DNA of 14,826 nt from Pseudomonadota bacterium. GTDB taxonomy: Bacteria > Pseudomonadota > Alphaproteobacteria > Sphingomonadales > Sphingomonadaceae. The notes below the pieces were generated by a model. It did no database searches. It saw nothing but the letters and a program-made list of their open reading frames with translations, and was not told where the DNA came from. The stretch is taken from assembly GCA_029781465.1 (NCBI GenBank), contig JAKOWQ010000333.1, forward strand, positions 1 through 14,826. The letters are read 5' to 3'. Position numbers and translations under genes: made by a program. Positions 7,584 through 13,631 of the stretch are shown here, one piece after another (positions within the stretch are counted from its first letter, which is position 1; every line of letters starts with the position of its first letter).

Positions 7584-9569
7584 TCACTTGCGCTTTGGCA
7601 TCGGCCTGCGGGGCGCAAGCAGCAGATCGAGCCCGGCCGGGGCGGTGCCCGGCGCGGCGCGCTCCAGCCAGGGCCAGCGCAGGCCGCCGCGATAGTCGAT
7701 CGCCACCGTGGCAAACCGCTCGCCGCGCTGGACCAGCAACTCAAGCGGGCCGCCTCCCGCAGCAGAGGCAATCGCCGCCTTGATCTCGTCAGCGCTGTAG
7801 GCCGTGCCGTTGACCGCGACGATCCGCGCCCCGGTAACGATCCCGGCGTTGAAGGCCGGGCTGTCCCACAAGGTGGCGGAAACCCGTCCGTCCTTGTCGA
7901 GCGTAAAGCCAAGCGAATAGTCGAGCGCCAGGCTGCGTCCGGCCGCCATGCGCGCCGCATCGTAAGGGTTGGGGGCATCCCTCCACACCAGCCGGTAGCC
8001 GCCCAGCTCGATCCCGCGCACCGGCGCGGGCTGGCCCGGGGTCATCAGGCGGGTGCGCAGGAAGCGATCCCAGTCGTGGGGGTAGACGCCGTTCAGCGCG
8101 GCGACCACGTCCTTCATCTCGAATGTCATTTCGCCCCAATCGCCGTCGCGCGCGCCCAGGAAGCGCTGGGCGAAATCGTCGATCGACCTGCGCCCGTCGG
8201 TTCCGGCGCGAATCACCTGATCCGCCTCGAGCCAGACCAGCGCGCCTTCGCTGTAATAGTCGGTCCCGCGCGCCAGCGATGCCCAGGGCTTGGGCTTGCG
8301 GTAGCCCATCGCCGGATCGAACCCGGTATCCTCGATCGAGCGCCAGCGCCGCCCGGCCTGGTTGGAATACTTGCCCGCCGAGCTGGCCAGCTGGCCCAGC
8401 ACCATGTCCTTCGATTGCAGCCCCGAGCGAGCCGACAGCACCAGCCCCCAGAACTCGTCCTGCCCCTCGTAGGCCCAGAGCAGATCGTCCTGCATCGGCT
8501 GGCGATAGTCCGGGGTCCACAGCCGCGCCGGGCGGCGGAACTTGCCGCTCCACGAATGGCTGAATTCATGCGGCAGCAGATCGCGCTCGTATTCGTTCTT
8601 GTCCCAATCGAGGAAGGCGCGCGGATCGAGCTGGTTCTCGCTTGAGCGGTGGTGCTCCAGCCCGATCCCGCTGAGCTTGTCCGAGAGCGCCAGCAGCAGT
8701 TCGTAGTGATCGAAATGGCGGCTGCCGAAAGCGATCAGCGCCTCTTCGACCAGTGCGCCGTGGGCGGCGATCTGTTCGCCCGTGGCGCCAAGCTGTTCGG
8801 CCTTGTCGGCCACCACGTTGAGCGTCACGCCGTGGCCAAGATCCCACTTGCGGAAGTTTTTGCCCGCAAAGATCGGCGAATCGACCAGCGTGTCATAGCC
8901 GACCTCGCTCCACGACCAGCGGCTGCCCGCCTGGCTCACCCCGTCGAGAGCGGTCGCCGCGCTCCACCCTTCGGGCAGGGTCACGCTGGGGCGATAGCGC
9001 AATTGCCGCACATAGTGCCCGGCGGGGTAAAGGCTCATCTTCTCCCACTGCAGGTTGATGATCGCCGGGGTCATCGTCACCCGTCCCTCGCTTTCCTGAA
9101 GCGGCGCGGTGTGGATGAAGCGCGCGGTTACCTGCCGCGCGCCTTCGGGCAGATCGAGGTGGAAGGCGAACAGCTCGACCGGATCGCGCGACCACTTCAC
9201 CGGTTTGCCATCGGCCTCGAACTTCAGGTCGACCAGCTGGGTTACCGGGCCGGTCGGCGCGTGATTGCCGGGCAGCCACTGCGGATAGAGCAGGGTCAGG
9301 CGGCGGGTGCCGGGAGCCAGCGGGATCGTCTCGGTCACGCGGAACACCGAACGCGCGGTGTCGCTGGCATCGATATCGAGCGTGATCGCACCACCCGGCC
9401 AGGGCGTGTCGGCCGGGGCGGGAACCGTTGCGGCGATCGGAACCGCCAACGGCGCGGAATTGGCGGCAAGCGAGGGGGCGGCGCCGACAAGCGCCAGGAC
9501 GGCGGCCAGAGCGCTCAGAACGTTCGATTTCATCTGCATCGCCGGTTCATGCCGTGCGGGCCTTTGCAT
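7584..9569 (-). CDS. Exported M61-family metallopeptidase with C-terminal PDZ domain
   Basis: About 661 residues, related to glycyl aminopeptidases of peptidase family M61. From the N-terminus: a Sec signal peptide (hydrophobic NVLSALAAVLALVGAA, cleavage after SLA), an all-beta N-terminal domain (EVTETIPLAPGTRR-like start), and the zinc site HEFSH (334-338) with third ligand E368 in AYEGQDEFWG. A PDZ domain near the C-terminus (LDKDGRVSATLWDSPAFNAG, then GARIVAVNG) ends the fold. The protein is probably periplasmic, trimming N-terminal residues from peptides. Three starts are possible. The ATG at 9569 is the only one with a good ribosome site (GAAGG, 5-nt spacing) and is used here; the ATGs at 9539 and 9533 give a shorter, more classical signal peptide but lack such a site. 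The gene diverges from hisS across 57 bp and is followed by ppa. Confidence 0.92.
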   Translation of the reverse strand: MQRPARHEPAMQMKSNVLSALAAVLALVGAAPSLAANSAPLAVPIAATVPAPADTPWPGGAITLDIDASDTARSVFRVTETIPLAPGTRRLTLLYPQWLPGNHAPTGPVTQLVDLKFEADGKPVKWSRDPVELFAFHLDLPEGARQVTARFIHTAPLQESEGRVTMTPAIINLQWEKMSLYPAGHYVRQLRYRPSVTLPEGWSAATALDGVSQAGSRWSWSEVGYDTLVDSPIFAGKNFRKWDLGHGVTLNVVADKAEQLGATGEQIAAHGALVEEALIAFGSRHFDHYELLLALSDKLSGIGLEHHRSSENQLDPRAFLDWDKNEYERDLLPHEFSHSWSGKFRRPARLWTPDYRQPMQDDLLWAYEGQDEFWGLVLSARSGLQSKDMVLGQLASSAGKYSNQAGRRWRSIEDTGFDPAMGYRKPKPWASLARGTDYYSEGALVWLEADQVIRAGTDGRRSIDDFAQRFLGARDGDWGEMTFEMKDVVAALNGVYPHDWDRFLRTRLMTPGQPAPVRGIELGGYRLVWRDAPNPYDAARMAAGRSLALDYSLGFTLDKDGRVSATLWDSPAFNAGIVTGARIVAVNGTAYSADEIKAAIASAAGGGPLELLVQRGERFATVAIDYRGGLRWPWLERAAPGTAPAGLDLLLAPRRPMPKRK

Positions 9570-9626
9570 CGCAACCTTCGGCAACGGCTTTTCGACGAAG
9601 GACAAAAGGTCTAGGGGCGCTGTCCC

Positions 9627-10859
9627 ATGAACACACCGCAGGCGATCAGAGGAACCCAGGACATTTTCGGCGCCGAAGCCGAGGCTTTCGCGCATGTCGT
9701 CGAAACTTTCGAGCGGGTGCGCAAGCTCTACCGCTTCCGCCGGGTGGAAATGCCGGTGTTCGAGAAGACCGAGGTGTTCAGCCGCTCAATCGGCGAGACC
9801 ACCGATGTCGTCTCCAAGGAGATGTATTCGTTCGAGGATCGCGGCGGCGAATCGCTCACCCTGCGCCCCGAATTCACCGCCGGGATCTGCCGGGCATTTC
9901 TCACCAACGGCTGGCAGCAGCACGCCCCGCTGAAGGTTGCCACGCACGGCCCGCTGTTCCGCTATGAACGCCCGCAAAAGGGCCGCTACCGCCAGTTCCA
10001 CCAGCTCGATGCCGAGATCATCGGCGCCGGGGAGCCGCAGGCCGATGTGGAACTGCTGTGCCTGGCCGACCAGCTCCTCAAGGAATTGGGCATCGCCGAT
10101 GGGGTGACGCTGATGCTCAACACCCTGGGCGACGCGGCCAGCCGCGATGCCTGGCGCGCCGCGCTGATCGAATACTTCCGCGCCGTGAAAGGTGAGCTGA
10201 GCGAGGATTCGCAGGACCGGCTGGAGCGCAATCCCTTGCGCATCCTCGACAGCAAGGATCCGCGCGACAAGGCCTTTGTGGCCGATGCTCCGAAGATCGA
10301 CGACTTCCTGAGCGGCGAGGCGCAGGATTTCTTCGGCAAGGTCACCTCGGGCCTCGATGCGGCAGGCGTCGCCTGGACCCGCGCCCCGGCGCTGGTGCGC
10401 GGGCTGGACTACTACCGCCACACCGCCTTCGAATTCGTCACCGACCGGCTCGGCGCGCAAGGCACCGTGCTGGGCGGCGGGCGCTATGACGGGTTGATGG
10501 AGAGTTTGGGTGGTCCCTTCACGCCCGCGGTAGGCTGGGCTGCGGGGATTGAGCGGTTGGCGATGCTGGTGGGGGAGGTGCCAATCGAAGATGTTGTTGT
10601 CAGCATTGCTGTCGAAGAAGACAGTCTTCTCAACCTTGGAACCAAAGCCAATACCGAGTTGCGCGCTATTGGCTTTTCAACCGAGATGATTGCTAGTGGG
10701 TCGCCCCGCAAACGATACGACAAAGCGGCGAAGATACCGGCCAAGGTGCTCGTTTCTATTTCGGTCCGCGACGGAAAGACCTTCATTCGTACCCAAGCTG
10801 ACCCTGCAACCGAAGAGTTGGGCCGGATCAAGGACATCTTAGGGCGCTTGGAACCGTGA
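9627..10859 (+). CDS. hisS: Histidyl-tRNA synthetase
   Basis: A 410-residue class II synthetase that charges tRNA-His. Motif 2 is ERPQKGRYRQFHQ (114-126), the histidine-specific HisA motif is LVRGLDYYRH (256-265), and motif 3 begins at GGGRYDGL (283-290) with GWAAGIERL following. The anticodon-binding domain is C-terminal (about 312-410). GGGG lies 10 nt before the ATG at 9627. Composition changes sharply inside the gene: from about codon 289 rare TTG, GTT, GCT, AGT and GGT codons appear, and hand-counted GC over 10561-10860 is 54%, against 65-70% in two 60-nt blocks before it. The reading frame is intact and the domain looks complete, so the enzyme should work. The 3' part may have been replaced by recombination. 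The repeat/GIY-YIG block follows directly. Confidence 0.96.
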   Translation: MNTPQAIRGTQDIFGAEAEAFAHVVETFERVRKLYRFRRVEMPVFEKTEVFSRSIGETTDVVSKEMYSFEDRGGESLTLRPEFTAGICRAFLTNGWQQHAPLKVATHGPLFRYERPQKGRYRQFHQLDAEIIGAGEPQADVELLCLADQLLKELGIADGVTLMLNTLGDAASRDAWRAALIEYFRAVKGELSEDSQDRLERNPLRILDSKDPRDKAFVADAPKIDDFLSGEAQDFFGKVTSGLDAAGVAWTRAPALVRGLDYYRHTAFEFVTDRLGAQGTVLGGGRYDGLMESLGGPFTPAVGWAAGIERLAMLVGEVPIEDVVVSIAVEEDSLLNLGTKANTELRAIGFSTEMIASGSPRKRYDKAAKIPAKVLVSISVRDGKTFIRTQADPATEELGRIKDILGRLEP

Positions 10860-10915
10860 CTCTCGCAGTCTCAGGACACCTGTCTGATTCGTGCCATTCC
10901 AATTTCACGGCACTA

Positions 10916-10945
10916 TGGATGCTGAAACAAGTTCAGCATGACGGG
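10916..10945 (+). repeat. REP-like hairpin repeat copy 1 (TGC type)
   Basis: A 30-nt unit with arm ATGCTGAA (10919-10926), loop ACAAG and arm TTCAGCAT (10932-10939), flanked by TGG and GACGGG. It is identical over 30 nt to copy 4 (11465-11494) in the same orientation, and the match extends to 38 nt with two mismatches (10908-10945 against 11457-11494). It lies 56 nt after the hisS stop. No T-tract follows, so it is not a standard terminator but could protect the hisS 3' end. Confidence 0.9.
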
Positions 10946-10974
10946 TTTGGCGCGACGGGTGCTTCTGGCTCTCA

Positions 10975-11004
10975 CCGTCACCCTGAACTTGTTTCAGGGT
11001 CCAT
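10975..11004 (-). repeat. REP-like hairpin repeat copy 2 (CCC type, inverted)
   Basis: The same 5-nt loop and TGAA/TTCA inner arms as the other copies, but with outer bases CCC/GGG: ACCCTGAA (10980-10987), CTTGT, TTCAGGGT (10993-11000). It is the exact reverse complement, over 30 nt, of copy 3 (11086-11115). The two form an inverted pair separated by 81 nt. Confidence 0.9.
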
Positions 11005-11085
11005 TTCTCCCCGCAGCCCGAAGCTCAGTGGGGCAGCAAGGCTGCGCCATTTTGGCCTTCCCGGCAGCGCAGAGCAGGCCGCACG

Positions 11086-11115
11086 ATGGACCCTGAAACA
11101 AGTTCAGGGTGACGG
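11086..11115 (+). repeat. REP-like hairpin repeat copy 3 (CCC type)
   Basis: Arms ACCCTGAA (11090-11097) and TTCAGGGT (11103-11110) enclose the ACAAG loop. It ends 13 nt before the stop codon end of the GIY-YIG gene and may act as its 3' boundary. The left flank GCACGATGGA resembles the flanks of copies 1 and 4 (GCACnnTGGA). Confidence 0.9.
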
Positions 11116-11128
11116 ATTGATGACCGCG

Positions 11129-11488
11129 TCATCGATCCAGCGGGGGAAAGCCCAGCCCAACCGCCAGATCGCCCCAATGCGGGTTGGTCTCCTCGATCAG
11201 GTTGATTTTCCATTGCCGGCGCCAGTTCTTGAGCTGCTTTTCGCGGGTGATCGCGGCAATCATGTCGCAGTGCATCTCGAACCAGACGAGCCGCCTAACG
11301 CCGTGCCTTTGGGTGAAGCCCGCAATCGCGCCGTCGCGGTGCTGCCACAAGCGGGCTTCAAGGTTCGACGTCACGCCGATGTAGAGCGTGCCGCGCGGCT
11401 GGCTCGCAAGGATGTAGACGCACGGGTTGCGTTCAAGCGGCATAGGGCGGTTTGTGCGGCACGTTGGATGCTGAAACAAGTTCAGCAT
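11129..11488 (-). CDS. Small GIY-YIG nuclease (COG2827/UPF0213-like) inside repeat cluster
   Basis: A 119-residue ORF. From residue 16 on it is a single GIY-YIG domain: VYIL (24-27) and LYIG supply the name motif, the catalytic-type arginine is in NLEARLWQH and the metal-binding glutamate in TREKQLKNW. The ending WKINLIEETNPHW is typical of stand-alone GIY-YIG proteins of about 90-100 residues. Two starts are possible. The ATG at 11443 (MPLERNPCVYIL) gives a normal family length (104 aa); the ATG at 11488 lies inside repeat copy 4 and adds the repeat-encoded MLNLFQHP. Neither has a clear ribosome site. The gene is antisense to the hisS-prfA direction and bracketed by copies 3 and 4. Family members are predicted endonucleases; the real target is not known. 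Confidence 0.85.
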   Translation of the reverse strand: MLNLFQHPTCRTNRPMPLERNPCVYILASQPRGTLYIGVTSNLEARLWQHRDGAIAGFTQRHGVRRLVWFEMHCDMIAAITREKQLKNWRRQWKINLIEETNPHWGDLAVGLGFPPLDR

Positions 11489-11494
11489 GACGGG
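11465..11494 (+). repeat. REP-like hairpin repeat copy 4 (TGC type)
   Basis: Identical over 30 nt to copy 1 and in the same orientation: arm ATGCTGAA (11468-11475), loop ACAAG, arm TTCAGCAT (11481-11488). It lies just upstream of prfA, ending 14 nt before the GTG start and a few bases before its ribosome site. On the other strand it holds an ATG in frame with the GIY-YIG gene. Confidence 0.9.
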
Positions 11495-11508
11495 ATAGGG
11501 GAACAGGC

Positions 11509-12585
11509 GTGTCGGTAAGCGACGCCCGTCTTGCCCAGATTGCTGCCCGCTTCGCCGAGATCGAGGCGCGGCTGGCTTCGGGTACGCTGGAGGGCAAGGA
11601 CTTCATCGCCGCCAGCCGCGACTATGCCGAGCTGGAACCGGTGGCCAAGGCCGCCGGGGCCGTGGCGTCGATGCGCGGCGAGCTGGCGAGCCTGGCCGCG
11701 CTCAATGAACCGGGCTCCGATCCCGAAATGCGAGAGCTGGCCGAGGAGGAGCTGGCCCGGATCAGGGCCGACCTGCCCGAGGCCGAACACGCCCTGGCGA
11801 TCGCCATGCTGCCGCGCGATGCGGCCGACAGCCGTTCGGCCATGCTCGAGGTGCGCGCCGGAACCGGGGGTGACGAGGCAGCGCTGTTCGCCGCCGATCT
11901 CCTCAGGATGTACGAGCGCTTCGCCGCGGAGCAGGGCTGGCGCTTTGAGATGGTCAGCGCCAATGCCAGCGATATCGGGGGCTTCAAGGAAGCCGTGGCC
12001 GAAATCAGCGGCAACGGCGTTTTCGCCAGGCTCAAGTTCGAAAGCGGGGTCCACCGCGTCCAGCGCGTTCCCGTGACCGAGAGCGGCGGGCGCATCCACA
12101 CCAGCGCGGCGACCGTGGCCGTGCTGCCCGAACCCGACGAGGTTGACGTGGCGATCGAGGACAGGGATCTCAAGATCGACGTCTACCGCGCATCCGGCGC
12201 GGGCGGGCAGCACGTCAACACCACCGATTCGGCGGTGCGGATCACCCCCCTGCCGACCGGCACCGTGGTGACCTGCCAGGACGGGCGCAGCCAACACAAG
12301 AACAAGGAAAAGGCGATGGCCGTGCTGCGCGCGCGCCTGTTCGAGGCCCAGCGCGATGCCGCCCAGGGCGCCGAGGCGGAGGCGCGGCGGGCAATGGTCG
12401 GCTCGGGCGACCGCTCTGAACGGATCCGCACCTACAATTTCCCGCAGGGCCGAGTCACCGATCACCGCATCAACCTGACCCTGCACCGCCTGCCCGAGAT
12501 CCTCGAAGGGCCGGGGCTGGGCGAGCTGATCGACGCGCTGACCGCCGAGGATCAGGCCAAGCGGCTGGCGGCGCTGGGCGAGTGA
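11509..12585 (+). CDS. prfA: Peptide chain release factor 1
   Basis: A 358-residue RF1, which ends translation at UAA and UAG. The stop-codon reading tripeptide PVT (188-190) is of the RF1 PxT kind, not the SPF of RF2. The peptidyl-tRNA hydrolysis motif GGQ (232-234) sits in YRASGAGGQHVNTTDS. Both positions agree with E. coli RF1. The N-terminal helical domain (SDARLAQIAARFAEIEARL) starts right after a GTG at 11509, preceded by AGGGGA with 8-nt spacing; no ATG or other start fits better. The last codons overlap prmC by 4 nt (GTGA), so the modifying enzyme is made together with its substrate. Repeat copy 4 lies in the leader and could affect initiation. Confidence 0.97.
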   Translation: MSVSDARLAQIAARFAEIEARLASGTLEGKDFIAASRDYAELEPVAKAAGAVASMRGELASLAALNEPGSDPEMRELAEEELARIRADLPEAEHALAIAMLPRDAADSRSAMLEVRAGTGGDEAALFAADLLRMYERFAAEQGWRFEMVSANASDIGGFKEAVAEISGNGVFARLKFESGVHRVQRVPVTESGGRIHTSAATVAVLPEPDEVDVAIEDRDLKIDVYRASGAGGQHVNTTDSAVRITPLPTGTVVTCQDGRSQHKNKEKAMAVLRARLFEAQRDAAQGAEAEARRAMVGSGDRSERIRTYNFPQGRVTDHRINLTLHRLPEILEGPGLGELIDALTAEDQAKRLAALGE

Positions 12586-13433
12586 CGGTTGCCGAGGCGA
12601 TCCGCGCCGCGGCCCTGCGCCTCGCCGCCACCTCCGATACCGCCCGGCTCGATGCCGAGGTGCTGATGGCGCACCTGCTCGGTGCCTCGCGCTCGGACCT
12701 GCTGCTTCGGCGGATGACCGATCCCTGCCCGCCCGGCTTTGCCGCGCTGGTCGAGCGCCGTGCGGCGCATGAGCCGGTTGCCTACATCATCGGGACCCAG
12801 GATTTCTATGGCTTGCCCTTCGCGGTCGGCCCGGCGGTGCTGATCCCGCGCGGGGACAGCGAGGTGCTGGTCGAACGCGCGCTGGCGGCGGGGGCGGATG
12901 CCCGCCGGGTGCTCGATTGCGGGACCGGCTCGGGCGCGTTGCTGTTGGCGGTGCTGGCCCAGATGCCGGCCGCCGGAGGAATCGGGATCGACCGTCGCGA
13001 AGCCGCGCTGGCTGGGGCCCGTGCCAATGCGGCGCAGCGCGGTCTGGCCGCCAGGGCGGATTTCCGCCTGGCGGACTGGGATGCGCCGGGCTGGGCGGAG
13101 GCGCTGGACCGGTTCGACCTGATCCTCGCCAATCCGCCCTATGTCGAGGACCGGGCCGTGCTCGATCTCTCGGTGCGCGCGCATGAACCGGCGGGCGCGC
13201 TGTTTGCCGGCCCGGATGGCCTCGATGCCTATCGAATGCTGATCCCCCAGCTCCCCGCGCTGCTGGCAAGGGAAGGCACCGCGCTGGTCGAGATCGGCGC
13301 GAGCCAGGCCGATGCCGTCAGCGCGATTGCCGAGCGTGCGGGCTTTTGCGTGTGCGTCCATCCCGACCTGGCCGGGCGCGACCGTGTGCTCGAACTCAAG
13401 TTTTCGCTTGGCAAGGCGGGTGCCAGCGCGTAA
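12582..13433 (+). CDS. prmC: Release factor glutamine methyltransferase PrmC
   Basis: A 283-residue SAM-dependent methyltransferase that N5-methylates the glutamine of the GGQ motif in RF1 and RF2. An N-terminal helical factor-binding domain (about 1-85, containing LDAEVLMAHLLG and EPVAYIIGTQDFYG) precedes the Rossmann domain. SAM-binding motif I is LDCGTGSGALL (from 111), and the catalytic NPPY (184-187) is in LANPPYVEDRA, aligned with N183 of E. coli PrmC. The GTG start overlaps the prfA TGA, which implies translational coupling. The sequence is complete with no oddities. A GC-rich hairpin lies about 70 nt after the stop. Confidence 0.95.
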   Translation: MTVAEAIRAAALRLAATSDTARLDAEVLMAHLLGASRSDLLLRRMTDPCPPGFAALVERRAAHEPVAYIIGTQDFYGLPFAVGPAVLIPRGDSEVLVERALAAGADARRVLDCGTGSGALLLAVLAQMPAAGGIGIDRREAALAGARANAAQRGLAARADFRLADWDAPGWAEALDRFDLILANPPYVEDRAVLDLSVRAHEPAGALFAGPDGLDAYRMLIPQLPALLAREGTALVEIGASQADAVSAIAERAGFCVCVHPDLAGRDRVLELKFSLGKAGASA

Positions 13434-13502
13434 ATCGCCCCCAGACCAGCGCCGGTCCGCCATCAGGTGCGATCCGCCGGTTCAATCCAACATTTGCGGT
13501 TC

Positions 13503-13520
13503 GGTGGCGCTTCGGCCACC
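13503..13520 (+). terminator. Possible weak terminator after prmC
   Basis: GGTGGC (13503-13508) pairs with GCCACC (13515-13520) across GCTTCG. The stem is 6 bp and GC-rich, but no T-tract follows (CAGTCT), so termination would be weak or factor-dependent. Confidence 0.25.
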
Positions 13521-13539
13521 CAGTCTAGCAGATGTCGGG

Positions 13540-13567
13540 GCCACGGCGCCACCGGTGCGGGCGTGGC
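13540..13567 (+). promoter_or_regulatory. Structured leader hairpin before the DUF4167 gene
   Basis: GCCACG (13540-13545) pairs with CGTGGC (13562-13567). Directly inside, GCGCC pairs with GGTGC (one G/T wobble) across an ACC loop; a GGG bulge (13559-13561) interrupts the 3' side. The 11-bp structure ends 64 nt before the TTG start. It lies in the 198-bp gap after prmC, which otherwise holds only the weaker hairpin at 13503 and no convincing promoter. A regulatory role is inference. Confidence 0.3.
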
Positions 13568-13631
13568 ACAGGGTCATGCGGTCAGGCAGCCGGAATGCCG
13601 GTGGGATTGGCCATTTAGGGAAACGTACCCC

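Noticed and set aside
10919..10939. Repeat copy 1 as the hisS intrinsic terminator
   Set aside because: The stem is only moderately GC-rich, no T-tract follows, and the same unit occurs in both orientations elsewhere in the block.
11025..11213. 62-codon minus-strand ORF overlapping the GIY-YIG 3' end
   Set aside because: Encodes translated repeat copy 3 and overlaps a better gene in another frame; no independent support.
10916..11494. CRISPR array
   Set aside because: Repeat copies are in both orientations with very unequal spacing (30-350 nt), are self-palindromic over most of their length, and no cas genes are present.
10856..11518. 220-codon plus-strand ORF between hisS and prfA
   Set aside because: It runs through all four repeats and antisense to the GIY-YIG gene; its peptides (MLKQVQHDG, HPELVSGS) are simply translated repeat, and there is no ribosome site or domain.
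11482..12486. Long minus-strand ORF (334 codons) opposite prfA
   Set aside because: Antisense shadow of an unmistakable RF1 gene.
12552..13463. Long minus-strand ORF (303 codons) opposite prmC
   Set aside because: Antisense shadow of prmC; arginine/glutamine/glycine-rich translation typical of high-GC reverse frames.
13564..13579. Sigma-54-like element TGGCAC followed by ATGC before DUF4167
   Set aside because: GG to GC spacing is 11 nt instead of the required 10 and the -12 side lacks TT; it also overlaps the leader hairpin.
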